A DNA stretch of 17,718 nt from an uncultured Acidimicrobiaceae bacterium (GCA_913031515.1 CAJWET010000010.1:1-17718), one strand, 5' to 3'. Positions 6,003 through 13,865 are shown, counted from the first letter of the stretch. Program-made: numbers and translations. Notes: generated by a model from the letters alone, not told the origin.

Positions 6003-7178
6003 CTACTTTTCTGGATCCCAATCTCCAAGGTTTTGAAGGCGTTGATCATTGGAGAACATTTCTACAACAGGAATGTCAAGGCCTACACGTTTTTGTAGTC
6101 GCTTTACGACAAGTTCTTCATCCCAGAGTAACAGTGTGACAACAAGACCATTTGTTCCTGCTCTTGCTGTCCTACCCGACCTGTGGAGGTACGTCTTATG
6201 GTCAGGTGGAGGATCATAATGGATAACTGCTTCAACATCATCAACATGGATCCCGCGCGCTGCTACATCAGTAGCCACCAAGACAGGAAGCTGACCCTTT
6301 GTAAAACGCTCCAATGCTCTTTCCCGCATATTCTGTCGAAGGTCACCGTGGATCGCTTGCGCTTTCACGCCTTCAGCTGAGAGCTTACTTACAAGACGGT
6401 CGCATCCCACCTTAGTATTACAGAACATTAAAGTCCGTGAAGTCGAAGCTACTATTGCAGCAGCGACTTTAACTTTGTCGCGCTGATGAACGTGAATGAA
6501 CCGGTGGGTCATCTCTTCTACGGTTATTTCTTTCGCTTCCACTTCATGCATGCAAGGATCGGACTGATAGCGCTGAATTAATGAGTTAACGGCACCATCC
6601 AAAGTCGCGCTAAAGAGCAAGGTCTGGTGTTTACGTTCAACTTTCCTGAGTATCCATTCCACTTGAGGGAGAAACCCCATATCTGCCATACGGTCGGCTT
6701 CATCGATGACAACCATCTCTATACCTCCAACGGTTATCTCATCCCGGTCAAGAAGGTCGATCATTCTCCCTGGAGTGGCAACGACGACATTTAGGCCTTT
6801 TTTGATATTTTTTATTTGTGCCTCAATATTTGCACCGCCATAGATTGCCGCGATCCTAAATCCGCGAACTTTGGCGATAGGTTCAAGCTCATCACTTACC
6901 TGAACTGCTAGTTCTCGGGTAGGAACGAGTATTAACACTCTTAACTCTCTTGCCTTCGCTTTTCCGTCCAATCGAAGGTTCTGAATCATAGGAATCCCAA
7001 ACGCTAAGGTTTTCCCAGATCCGGTCTTTGCCTTTCCGCAGACATCTCTTCCAGCGAGGGCATCTGGGATAGTAAGTGCTTGAACAGGGAAGGGGGACGT
7101 CATACCTAGTTCAGTAAGAAGTTCACAAATGTCCTTATCAACACCAAGGTCGCGCCATACAGGGGCTTCATTTGTCAT
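6003..7178 (-). CDS. DEAD-box RNA helicase
   Basis: ATP-dependent RNA unwinding enzyme, cytoplasmic, usually acting in ribosome assembly, RNA turnover or cold adaptation. All core motifs are present in the 391-aa protein: a Q-motif region near residues 8-33 (PFPVQ), motif I AKTGSGKT at 50-57, Ia PTREL near 86-90, TPGR near 125-128, DEAD at 159-162, SAT at 190-192, and in the second RecA domain ATDVAARGIHV near 302-312 and HRSGRTAR at 332-339. The protein ends soon after the helicase core, so it has no long RGG or dbpA-type tail and cannot be placed in RhlE, DeaD or CsdA subgroups with confidence. The methyltransferase gene follows on the same strand. Confidence 0.96.
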   Translation of the reverse strand: MTNEAPVWRDLGVDKDICELLTELGMTSPFPVQALTIPDALAGRDVCGKAKTGSGKTLAFGIPMIQNLRLDGKAKARELRVLILVPTRELAVQVSDELEPIAKVRGFRIAAIYGGANIEAQIKNIKKGLNVVVATPGRMIDLLDRDEITVGGIEMVVIDEADRMADMGFLPQVEWILRKVERKHQTLLFSATLDGAVNSLIQRYQSDPCMHEVEAKEITVEEMTHRFIHVHQRDKVKVAAAIVASTSRTLMFCNTKVGCDRLVSKLSAEGVKAQAIHGDLRQNMRERALERFTKGQLPVLVATDVAARGIHVDDVEAVIHYDPPPDHKTYLHRSGRTARAGTNGLVVTLLLWDEELVVKRLQKRVGLDIPVVEMFSNDQRLQNLGDWDPEK

Positions 7179-7314
7179 TTTGCTTGCCGGATTATCTTGA
7201 AAGATAGGACTAAGTGGGGTCTCGTTCTATCTGTAACAGGATCAGGAGAAGGAATGTTCACAGCTTCCTAGAATACATCTTCCCAGCCGATGAATGGGTA
7301 TGCCAAGAAATCCC

Positions 7315-7839
7315 TTAAGTACCTTCAGGTAATGTCAGTCGGACAAGCCCTATAGGTTCTTTGAACCCCTTGATCTGGTGATCACCAATAGGGGTGGATG
7401 GGGTATTGACCATCAATGAGGTAATCATTGAGCTTGTTGCCAGAACTTCCCCGGGTTCAGCTCTGTCACACAAGCGCGATGCCATGTTGACAGCATGGCC
7501 AATATAGTCCTCTCCATCAACTAGCAACACAGGTCCGGAAGCTAATCCGGCGCGAAGTTCAAGAGGGGAATCAGATGTGGCCAGAGATTCCAGCATCTCA
7601 ATAATGGCTTCGGTGGCAGTTTCAGGTTCAACAGCTACTAGCATGGCGCCATCACCCAACCATTTAGCTATCCGTATACCCTTTCGTGACGCGACAGTTC
7701 TGACAAGAAACCTGAAATCATTCAGGACTTCGACAGCAGCTTTATCTCCCCACAGATCTGTGAAAGTCGTAAAGCCGGAAAGGTCAACAAAAGCAAATGT
7801 TCGCTCAAATCGGTCCTCATATGGGTTCTCTTCAATCAT
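7315..7839 (-). CDS. Stand-alone class III adenylate/guanylate cyclase domain protein
   Basis: Predicted to make cyclic nucleotide from NTP. The 174-aa protein is almost only the catalytic domain. Metal-binding aspartates fit Asp19 (FVDLSGF) and Asp63 (WLGDGAM). Lys59 and Asp111 occupy the positions that select adenine in adenylyl cyclases. The transition-state residues Asn118 and Arg122 are present in HAVNMASRL. All key residues are therefore retained, favouring an active adenylyl cyclase; such domains work as dimers with active sites at the interface. There is no sensor, HAMP or membrane domain, so regulation must come from elsewhere or from another subunit. It begins 65 nt after lgt on the same strand and is probably co-transcribed. 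No cAMP-binding regulator is in the window. Confidence 0.9.
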   Translation of the reverse strand: MIEENPYEDRFERTFAFVDLSGFTTFTDLWGDKAAVEVLNDFRFLVRTVASRKGIRIAKWLGDGAMLVAVEPETATEAIIEMLESLATSDSPLELRAGLASGPVLLVDGEDYIGHAVNMASRLCDRAEPGEVLATSSMITSLMVNTPSTPIGDHQIKGFKEPIGLVRLTLPEGT

Positions 7840-7904
7840 TGTCTCTCTAACGGTTTCCCTTGAAGCTACCTTGCTAGAAGTAGACGTGCTGAGATTTCCT
7901 TGGA

Positions 7905-8777
7905 TTAATTGTTGGGGTCCGATGTTCCATCACGGAATTGACTAGTAGCTCCGTCAGAGCTTACTGCTTCTTCAGTCAAATCTTCTTGTGAAGGGCGCCC
8001 TTTCCATTCAACCTTTACCAGAATGCCTAAACACACTAGAAGCAGGCAGGAAAAGACCCATATATTTATCCGCAGTCCCGCTAATTCGGTTGCTTCATCG
8101 ATACGTAATGCTTCTACCCATAGACGCCCGATTGAATAGAGCACAAAGTAGACGATGAAAAGCATACCTTTGGAAAGTCTTCTCATCCGATCAACCTTGA
8201 TGAGGATCATGACAACCATGAGGTTCCAAAGCGATTCATACAAGAAGGTGGGGTGAAAAGTCGCTTCCTCAATATGTCGGGTCGGGCGATTTTCGGGATC
8301 GATCTCTAATGCCCATGGGAGATCTGTTGGACGGCCATAAAGCTCCTGATTAAACCAGTTCCCCCATCTACCTATCATTTGGGCTAAGGGAATCGATGGC
8401 GCAATGACATCCATGGCTGTTTTCAAATCAAGGTTAGCTCGCTTGCAATAAATTGTTGCAGCCAGGTAGCCGACGAGGATTCCACCGAGAACGCCCAGGC
8501 CCCCCTTCCAAATCTTGAAAGCTTCACCCCAGTTTCCGCTAAACCGACCCCAGTCAGTAATCACATGGTATATGCGCGCTCCGACTATGCCGGCAGGAAC
8601 TCCCCACATAGCCATACCTGCAGCATGATCAGCGCTCAAAGAACGGTCTGAGAATCTCTTCCCAGCAAGCCAAACTGCAGCTAGGACCCCAAGAGCAATC
8701 ATGAAGCCGTATCCCCTGAGGGTAAGCGGACCTAAGTTGAATGATCCTGAATTAGGGCTAGGAATAGAACTAAACAC
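7905..8777 (-). CDS. lgt: Prolipoprotein diacylglyceryl transferase Lgt
   Basis: Inner-membrane enzyme that moves a diacylglyceryl group from phosphatidylglycerol to the lipobox cysteine of prolipoproteins, the first step of lipoprotein maturation. The Lgt signature GRWGNWFNQELYGRP is at 136-150, HPTFLYES begins at His175, and the late SIGRLWVEALR segment supplies Arg218 and Glu222. Several transmembrane helices are seen (about 21-39, 56-72, 92-110, 183-195, 203-217, 238-254), followed by a ~30-residue polar, acidic C-terminal tail, as often in actinobacterial Lgt. The start is GTG at 8777 with GAGGAAG a few bases upstream. The gene is divergent from the SnoaL-like gene, with 95 nt between the two starts that must hold both promoters; I see no strong consensus there. 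Confidence 0.96.
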   Translation of the reverse strand: MFSSIPSPNSGSFNLGPLTLRGYGFMIALGVLAAVWLAGKRFSDRSLSADHAAGMAMWGVPAGIVGARIYHVITDWGRFSGNWGEAFKIWKGGLGVLGGILVGYLAATIYCKRANLDLKTAMDVIAPSIPLAQMIGRWGNWFNQELYGRPTDLPWALEIDPENRPTRHIEEATFHPTFLYESLWNLMVVMILIKVDRMRRLSKGMLFIVYFVLYSIGRLWVEALRIDEATELAGLRINIWVFSCLLLVCLGILVKVEWKGRPSQEDLTEEAVSSDGATSQFRDGTSDPNN

Positions 8778-8872
8778 TATCTTCCTCGAGAGGCTACGGT
8801 GTTCCCGTAAGTTAGAATCAGTCTACCTGCTGATGCGAGGTCTGATCACGACGGAATCCGGAAAGCGAGAAT

Positions 8873-9301
8873 ATGGATAGTTATCATGAAATTAAATCTC
8901 TGATACTGGAATACGCGTTGCTTGTTGACAAGGGGGACTTTCAAGGAATAGGGAATTTGTTCGCTCGAGGAAAAATCATTGGTGATGGCTCTATCCATGT
9001 TGAAGGCGCTGAAGCTGTTTGTGCTATGTTCACAGCTACGACTCGGCGGTACGAGGATGGAACTCCCTGCACACACCATGTTACGACTAATATCTCGATA
9101 GAAGTAAGCGGAAACTCTGCCGAATCAAGGTCCTATTTTACTGTGTTCCAAGGATTAGAGGATTTCCCTCTTCAGGTCATTATTACCGGTCAGTACTTCG
9201 ATACCTTTGTCTTGCATAGTGATGGATGGTGGTTTAATAGCCGCCAAATGGAAATAGCACAGGTAGGCGATATAAGCCGCCATCTCTTGATTGACCTTTA
9301 A
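8873..9301 (+). CDS. SnoaL-like / NTF2-fold protein
   Basis: Small 142-aa single-domain protein of the NTF2-like superfamily. The pattern is typical of SnoaL_4-type members: a helical N-terminus ending in YALLVDKGDFQGIGNLF (about 14-30), the sequence GAEAV, then THHVTTN near 67-73 with adjacent His68 and His69, and a C-terminal antiparallel sheet with GWWFNSRQM. Members include small isomerases, cyclases, hydratases and dehydratases as well as non-catalytic binding proteins, so the reaction cannot be assigned. The acidic residue Asp19 or Asp22 and the histidines could line the pocket. The start at 8873 has a weak purine-rich site (GAAAGCGAGA). It is 94 nt upstream of ribE but separated from it by a palindrome and a likely promoter. 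Confidence 0.82.
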   Translation: MDSYHEIKSLILEYALLVDKGDFQGIGNLFARGKIIGDGSIHVEGAEAVCAMFTATTRRYEDGTPCTHHVTTNISIEVSGNSAESRSYFTVFQGLEDFPLQVIITGQYFDTFVLHSDGWWFNSRQMEIAQVGDISRHLLIDL

Positions 9302-9325
9302 GTAATGTAGTTAGATCAGCGGATA

Positions 9326-9352
9326 TTGCTTTCCTTGTATTAATGGTATACA
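9326..9352 (+). promoter_or_regulatory. Likely promoter of the ribE-ribBA-ribH operon
   Basis: An extended -10 element, TGGTATACA (9344-9352: TG, one base, then TATACA), is preceded by TTGCTT (9326-9331) at a short 15-nt spacing. Transcription would begin around 9358-9360, giving a leader of roughly 36 nt before the ribE ATG. The -10 and spacer lie inside the inverted repeat at 9331-9365. Predicted from consensus only; the -35 match and spacing are weak. Confidence 0.45.
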
Positions 9353-9365
9353 TTAATACAAGGAA
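9331..9365. repeat. 15-bp perfect inverted repeat upstream of ribE
   Basis: The arms TTCCTTGTATTAATG (9331-9345) and CATTAATACAAGGAA (9351-9365) are exact reverse complements around the 5-nt centre GTATA. It lies between the SnoaL-like gene and ribE and covers the candidate -10 element. It is AT-rich and lacks a following T tract, so an operator for a dimeric regulator fits better than a standard terminator, though an RNA hairpin in the SnoaL transcript is also possible. Confidence 0.9.
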
Positions 9366-9395
9366 TACACTACTGGCCTGTATGGAAAGGTTCAG

Positions 9396-10013
9396 ATGTT
9401 TACGGGAATAATTGAAGAAGTCGGCAAGATTCGATCCATCTCCCCCACCGGTTCGGGTTCTCGCCTGACATTTTTTGCAACTAAGGTGCTGGACGACATC
9501 GAACTTGGTGCTTCGATAGCTGTAAACGGTTGTTGCCTTACCGCCGTCGATTTTGGTAAAGATTGGTGGGCAGCTGATGCTGTCCCAGAAACTATGGAGA
9601 AGACCTGTCTGGGAATGTTGAGCGAAGGAGATCCAGTTAACCTCGAACGACCCCTACAGAGCTCAGGCCGATTCGGCGGACATATCGTTCAAGGCCACAT
9701 TGATGGGACAACCACCATCGCGAACATCAATCACCAGAATGATGGATCATATCGTTTTACATTTGCACTTAAATCTGGATGGAAGCAATACGTCTGCTCT
9801 AAAGGGTCGATCGCTATAGACGGGATTAGCCTGACAGTCGCAGCAGTGAACACCGACACCTTTGAAATCGCGGTTATTCCTCATTCATGGACAGCTACGA
9901 ATCTTGCTCACCAAGCAGTTGGTGATCCAGTGAATGTAGAAGTAGATATTCTCGCAAAGTACGTTGAACGGCAACTCGCTGCGAACAAGCTAAGCGACTT
10001 GGAAGTAGAGTAG
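9396..10013 (+). CDS. ribE: Riboflavin synthase, alpha chain
   Basis: Catalyses dismutation of two 6,7-dimethyl-8-ribityllumazine molecules to riboflavin and a pyrimidinedione that is recycled; cytoplasmic trimer. The protein has 205 residues, the normal length. It starts with the hallmark MFTGIIEEVG and has two lumazine-binding repeats: the first holds VNGCCLTAV, and the second begins at about 94 with GGHIVQGHIDG and holds IDGISLTVA. The two repeats each show the matching G-x-SLTV or CCLTAV strand. A good ribosome site, GGAAAGG, lies 5 nt before the ATG. It is the first gene of a tight operon with ribBA and ribH. This gene is called ribC or ribE depending on species. Confidence 0.97.
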   Translation: MFTGIIEEVGKIRSISPTGSGSRLTFFATKVLDDIELGASIAVNGCCLTAVDFGKDWWAADAVPETMEKTCLGMLSEGDPVNLERPLQSSGRFGGHIVQGHIDGTTTIANINHQNDGSYRFTFALKSGWKQYVCSKGSIAIDGISLTVAAVNTDTFEIAVIPHSWTATNLAHQAVGDPVNVEVDILAKYVERQLAANKLSDLEVE

Positions 10014-10019
10014 ATTACC

Positions 10020-11255
10020 GTGCCTGAACTAAATACAATCCGTAATGCCATCGATGCAATAGCTGCAGGCAAATTCGTTATTGTCGTTGATGACGAAGAC
10101 CGGGAAAATGAGGGTGACCTTATAATCGCCGCTGAGACAGTCACCCCGGATGATATGGCGTTCATGGTTAAGCACACAAGTGGGGTCGTTTGTTGCCCAA
10201 TCACGAATGAACGCGCTGACGCACTTCAACTCCCATTGATGGTTGCGAACAACACCGAAGCAATGGGAACAGCTTTTACCGTTTCAGTCGATGTCGTCGA
10301 AGGCACAACTACTGGAATTTCTGCCAGCGACCGCTCACTGACATGCAAAGCACTCGCAAACGACCAAATTGTTGCAAGTGGATTCGCTCGGCCCGGACAC
10401 GTATTTCCTCTCCGCGCTCGGGCAGGTGGAGTACTGAAACGGGCAGGACATACTGAAGCGGCAGTTGACCTGGCTACGATGGCTGGACTTTCACCCGCCG
10501 GGGTAATTTCCGAACTAGTGTCCGTGGATGGAGCTATGGCGAGGCTTCCCGAACTCACCGACTTCGCCCAACAGCACGACATCCCAATCATTTCGATCGC
10601 TGATATGATCCGGTACCGGAATCGACATGAGCGCCTGGTGGAACGTTTCGCATCAGCTCGCATACCAACAAAATACGGAGAATTTACAGCACATGTCTAC
10701 CGCAGCGCACTTGATGAAGTTGAACATCTGGTATTTGTAACTGAGGATTTCGACCCCAATGAACCGCCGCTGGTACGTGTTCATTCGGAGTGCCTTACCG
10801 GCGATGTCCTAGGTTCTCTTCGGTGCGACTGTGGCTCACAGCTAGATTTAGCCATGAAACTCGCTAGTCAGTCTGGAAATGGCGCCATCGTATATCTTCG
10901 CGGCCACGAGGGACGCGGTATTGGTTTAGGGCACAAAATGCGGGCATACGCCCTTCAGGACGAAGGAATGGATACCGTCGACGCCAATGTTGCTCTAGGA
11001 CTTCCGGTCGATTCGCGAGAGTACGGTATTGGGGCACAAATCATATCGGATTTGGGAATAACTAAAATGCGCCTTCTAACGAATAACCCTGCGAAATACG
11101 GGGGTCTCGACGGATATCACCTCCAAATCGTTGAACGGGTTCCACTCATCGGAGGAACAAATGCTGAAAACATCCGATACCTCCAAACAAAGGGAGACAG
11201 AATGGGGCATCTACTCAGCATGGACGAAGACAACGACAATAAGGAACCGGCGTGA
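10020..11255 (+). CDS. ribBA: Bifunctional DHBP synthase / GTP cyclohydrolase II
   Basis: Makes both starting compounds of riboflavin: 3,4-dihydroxy-2-butanone 4-phosphate from ribulose 5-phosphate (N-terminal half) and the first pyrimidine intermediate from GTP (C-terminal half). The 411-aa fusion has the DHBP synthase motif DDEDRENEGDL at 24-34, HTSGVVC at about 52, and His134 (RAGHTEAAVDL). The GTP cyclohydrolase II half starts near 205 and has zinc ligands Cys258, Cys269 and Cys271 (HSECLTGD and RCDCGSQ), then GHEGRGIGL, DSREYGIGAQ and TNNPAKYGGL. All key residues of both halves are kept. The start is GTG at 10020, 6 nt after the ribE stop, and the end overlaps ribH by 4 nt, so translation of the three genes is coupled. 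Confidence 0.97.
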   Translation: MPELNTIRNAIDAIAAGKFVIVVDDEDRENEGDLIIAAETVTPDDMAFMVKHTSGVVCCPITNERADALQLPLMVANNTEAMGTAFTVSVDVVEGTTTGISASDRSLTCKALANDQIVASGFARPGHVFPLRARAGGVLKRAGHTEAAVDLATMAGLSPAGVISELVSVDGAMARLPELTDFAQQHDIPIISIADMIRYRNRHERLVERFASARIPTKYGEFTAHVYRSALDEVEHLVFVTEDFDPNEPPLVRVHSECLTGDVLGSLRCDCGSQLDLAMKLASQSGNGAIVYLRGHEGRGIGLGHKMRAYALQDEGMDTVDANVALGLPVDSREYGIGAQIISDLGITKMRLLTNNPAKYGGLDGYHLQIVERVPLIGGTNAENIRYLQTKGDRMGHLLSMDEDNDNKEPA

Positions 11256-11725
11256 ACTCTGAGGCATTACGGATCGCGATCGTAGTAGGCCGTTTCAATG
11301 AAGAGATCTCTATACGCTTGCTCGATGGCGCGCGTAGCCGCCTAGAAGACCTTGGAGTAGCAGCTACAGGTATCGATGTCTACTGGGTCCCAGGCGCTTT
11401 TGAGATTCCATTCGCATGTCAGGAAGTAATAGAAAAGACAGGCGTGGATGCGGTCATAACCTTGGGGGCAGTGGTACAAGGCGGAACACCGCACTTTGAC
11501 TATGTTGCAGGTGAATGCATCAGGGGGGTGCAAGAAGTTAGCCTCTCAACGGGTACCCCTATTTCTTTGGGAGTGCTCACTACTGACACATACGAACAAG
11601 CACTGGAAAGGTCAGATAGCAATTACGTTGATCACGACGGATCTACTGGAGACAAAGGGTCCTCTGCTGCGGAAGCCGCTGTTACTATGGTACAACTCGT
11701 TCGGTCATTGGGAAGCAAGCACTAA
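11252..11725 (+). CDS. ribH: 6,7-dimethyl-8-ribityllumazine synthase
   Basis: Condenses DHBP with the ribitylaminopyrimidine to give lumazine, the substrate of RibE; forms a large cytoplasmic capsid or pentamer in the family. The 157-aa protein has VVGRFNEEI (11-19), VPGAFEIPF (46-54), GAVVQGGTPHFDYVAG (72-87) and GVLTTDTYEQALER (107-120). Gln76 stands where E. coli, B. subtilis and M. tuberculosis have Arg (VIRG). After Arg120 the loop to GDKG is several residues longer than the usual ERAGTKAGNKG. The GTG start at 11252 overlaps the ribBA stop. The 3' end overlaps the convergent glucosidase gene by 21 nt. ribD, needed for the middle steps, is not in this operon. Confidence 0.95.
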   Translation: MNSEALRIAIVVGRFNEEISIRLLDGARSRLEDLGVAATGIDVYWVPGAFEIPFACQEVIEKTGVDAVITLGAVVQGGTPHFDYVAGECIRGVQEVSLSTGTPISLGVLTTDTYEQALERSDSNYVDHDGSTGDKGSSAAEAAVTMVQLVRSLGSKH

Positions 11726-13315
11726 GACAGCTGCGGAGTTCACTCCAAATGCAAGCACACCCGTACCGATTGCGACCTCACCTACCTGAAAGACCAGTTC
11801 CCATTCCCCTTCAGGGAGCGGTAGATCCGAATCATCAACACCAACGTTGAGTGCGCTTATCGTCCCTCCTCGGCGGAAACCAATTACATCACTATCCCTT
11901 GCCGTTACCCACTGGAGAGGCGCAGTTGGATCAAGATGGTCTTTCCGGGTTTCGAGTAATTGTTTATAGGACATCAACCAAGAGCTCTCCGCTTCTTGTT
12001 GATATTCAGCAGTATCCTCATAGGATCGGCCACCCATCGGAATCCAGGGTGTACCTGTTGTAAATCCAAATTCGGGGTCGTTCCTCCATGGAATCGGGGA
12101 TCTGGCCCCATCACGCCCATCTGTTTCGACCGCATTTCTCGTTGCTACAGGGTCAGCTAAATCTTCTTGATCCAATTCAATATTTGGTAGTCCCAATTCA
12201 TCTCCTTGATAAATGAACGGCAAACCGGGAAGGAAAAATAACAATGTTGAATACGCCAGAGATCGTTGCTTACCTTCCTGCCCGCCTCCAAATCGTGAAG
12301 GAGCACGTGGATCGTCGTGGCTACTTAACGCCCAGGAGAGATCCTCGGGTGCAGCATTTAAGGCATCTCGGAAAGTGTCCCACATGGACTGCGGATCCCA
12401 AGGGACATGCATCGGTGCGAAATAGAAAGCCCGATGTAACGCATCCCCCGAACTCACGTAACGGCTTACTCGATTTGGATCATTGTCTCGAAGGTAAACC
12501 TCCCCGAGTAAAAGGGAATTGTGCGGCTCTACTAAGGTCCTCCATCTCCTAAAAATTTCCAGATTACCCCCTTGGTCTAGGTCATAACGATGGTCAAACG
12601 CAGCAAAGACTTGACGTGGACTCATATCGTCTCGGATTGGGAAACGAAGTGGGTTGTCGGGCATCAACATGTTCTTTACAAGACCTTGGGCAACGTCGAT
12701 TCGGAAGCCATCAACGTCACGTGCAAGCCAGAATTTAAGAATCTCATCAAATTCCTTGATGACTCTCGGGTTGTTCCAGTTCAAATCCGGTTGTTCAGGC
12801 AGAAACAAGTGGAGGTAATACTGCCCGGACTGTTTGTCTAACGTCCACGCTGAACCGCCAAAGTGAGAAACCCAATTGTTTGGTGGACCTCCACCCGGTG
12901 CTGGGTCCCTCCAGTGGTAATAACCTCGAAATTCATCATCGATCGAAGTTCTAGAAGAGAGAAACCACGGGTGCTCAGAAGAAGAGTGATTCGGTACAAG
13001 ATCAATAATGACGCGAAGTTCTCGCCTATGCGCTTCCTCAATCAGTTCATCAAAATCCTCAAGCGTTCCAAATAGAGGGTCTACCCCACAGTAGTCGCTT
13101 ACGTCGTATCCAAAGTCGGCCATCGGTGAGGGATAAAAAGGTGTGACCCAAACGAGATCAACACCTAACCAGGAGAGATAATCGAGTTTTTCGATAATAC
13201 CGGGAAGGTCTCCTACGCCATCACCATTACTATCGGCAAATGACCGTATGTAGATTTCGTAACCAACGCTCCCATCCCACCATCCGGAATTGTTGTTTCT
13301 TACCGCACTGTCCAT
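11705..13315 (-). CDS. GH13 alpha-glucosidase (oligo-1,6-glucosidase type)
   Basis: Retaining glycoside hydrolase acting on short alpha-glucosides; no signal peptide, so intracellular. Of 536 residues, the (beta/alpha)8 barrel motifs are: DLVPNH at 105-110 (region I), DGFRIDVA at 202-209 with nucleophile Asp207 (region II), LLGEVY with acid/base Glu272 (region III), and SSHDDP with His333 and Asp334 (region IV). QPDLNW in the middle is the region V signature of oligo-1,6-glucosidase relatives. Val208 right after the nucleophile is linked in this family to alpha-1,6 (isomaltose) preference over maltose. Region IV has Ser where Asn is common (SHD instead of NHD). Trehalose synthase and sucrose-acting relatives are alternatives. 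The start overlaps the GNAT gene by 16 nt, with AGGGAA upstream. Confidence 0.93.
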   Translation of the reverse strand: MDSAVRNNNSGWWDGSVGYEIYIRSFADSNGDGVGDLPGIIEKLDYLSWLGVDLVWVTPFYPSPMADFGYDVSDYCGVDPLFGTLEDFDELIEEAHRRELRVIIDLVPNHSSSEHPWFLSSRTSIDDEFRGYYHWRDPAPGGGPPNNWVSHFGGSAWTLDKQSGQYYLHLFLPEQPDLNWNNPRVIKEFDEILKFWLARDVDGFRIDVAQGLVKNMLMPDNPLRFPIRDDMSPRQVFAAFDHRYDLDQGGNLEIFRRWRTLVEPHNSLLLGEVYLRDNDPNRVSRYVSSGDALHRAFYFAPMHVPWDPQSMWDTFRDALNAAPEDLSWALSSHDDPRAPSRFGGGQEGKQRSLAYSTLLFFLPGLPFIYQGDELGLPNIELDQEDLADPVATRNAVETDGRDGARSPIPWRNDPEFGFTTGTPWIPMGGRSYEDTAEYQQEAESSWLMSYKQLLETRKDHLDPTAPLQWVTARDSDVIGFRRGGTISALNVGVDDSDLPLPEGEWELVFQVGEVAIGTGVLAFGVNSAAVLVLASQ

Positions 13316-13842
13316 GATTCCCTATCTAGAGCCCAGATGCCGTGGGGCTCCTTGGGATAATGAGAGAGAGTCTTCGTATCAACCAGTGCAAACCCTAATC
13401 GTTGAGCAACAGACTGAGACCGGTAATTATCCAAGAGAATGGTGCTAAAGAGACGATCCTCGCCGAGTTCTTCAAATCCATACCTGACAGATTCTGCCCC
13501 TGCCTCCGTGGCATAACCCAACCCCCACCAATCTGGGTGAAGCGCCCAGCCGACTTCCACCCCTGGCCAATCATCGCGTGCGGGGTTGTTTAAACCCGCT
13601 CTCCCGATAACGCTTCCAGATACCTTATCTTCTAAAGCCCAGTTTCCGGTTCCGCGAAGTTCCCACTGGCCAAGCCACCAAGCCATAGTAAACCAGGCTT
13701 CGGTTTTTCCTTCCTCATCGCGGATCCGAAGTGACTCGCGCAGCTCGGGGGTATCCATCATTGCGAAGTAGTCTCCAAGATCATCATCACGAAACGGTCG
13801 GAGAATTAGCCGCTTCGTTTCCAGCGTAGGGCAGGCAGTCAT
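13300..13842 (-). CDS. GNAT acetyltransferase, RimJ/RimL-like
   Basis: Transfers acetyl from acetyl-CoA to an amino group of an unknown substrate (protein N-terminus, amino sugar or small molecule). The 180-aa protein opens with ETKRLILRPF, the start typical of the RimJ/RimL subgroup. The acetyl-CoA pyrophosphate loop is WWGLGYATEA at about 105-114 (GxGxA variant), and Asn139 followed by RSQSVAQRLGF (140-150) is the late motif of the fold. The spacing from the alcohol dehydrogenase gene is 23 nt and the end overlaps the glucosidase start, so all three are likely one transcript. AGGA about 8 nt before the ATG is a moderate ribosome site. Substrate unknown. Confidence 0.92.
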   Translation of the reverse strand: MTACPTLETKRLILRPFRDDDLGDYFAMMDTPELRESLRIRDEEGKTEAWFTMAWWLGQWELRGTGNWALEDKVSGSVIGRAGLNNPARDDWPGVEVGWALHPDWWGLGYATEAGAESVRYGFEELGEDRLFSTILLDNYRSQSVAQRLGFALVDTKTLSHYPKEPHGIWALDRESWTVR

Positions 13843-13865
13843 TTCTTGATCCTGCTGTATGTCGT

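Noticed and set aside
4204..7178. A restriction-modification or other defence island formed by the methyltransferase and helicase
   Set aside because: The helicase is an ordinary DEAD-box RNA helicase, not a restriction subunit, and no nuclease, specificity subunit or mobile element is present.
7179..7314. Terminator or small RNA between the cyclase and helicase genes
   Set aside because: Only a weak inverted repeat AGATAG/CTATCT with a long loop is seen and there is no T tract, so nothing could be supported.
9331..9365. Palindrome as a standard intrinsic terminator of the SnoaL-like gene
   Set aside because: The stem is AT-rich and is followed by TACACTAC rather than a T tract. A weak or bidirectional role is not excluded, but it is not the best reading.
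9302..9395. FMN riboswitch upstream of ribE
   Set aside because: The conserved FMN-element blocks (such as AGGGGG..., GAAATTCCC-like and CCCGCGAGC-like segments) are absent, and only 94 nt are available; the space holds the palindrome.
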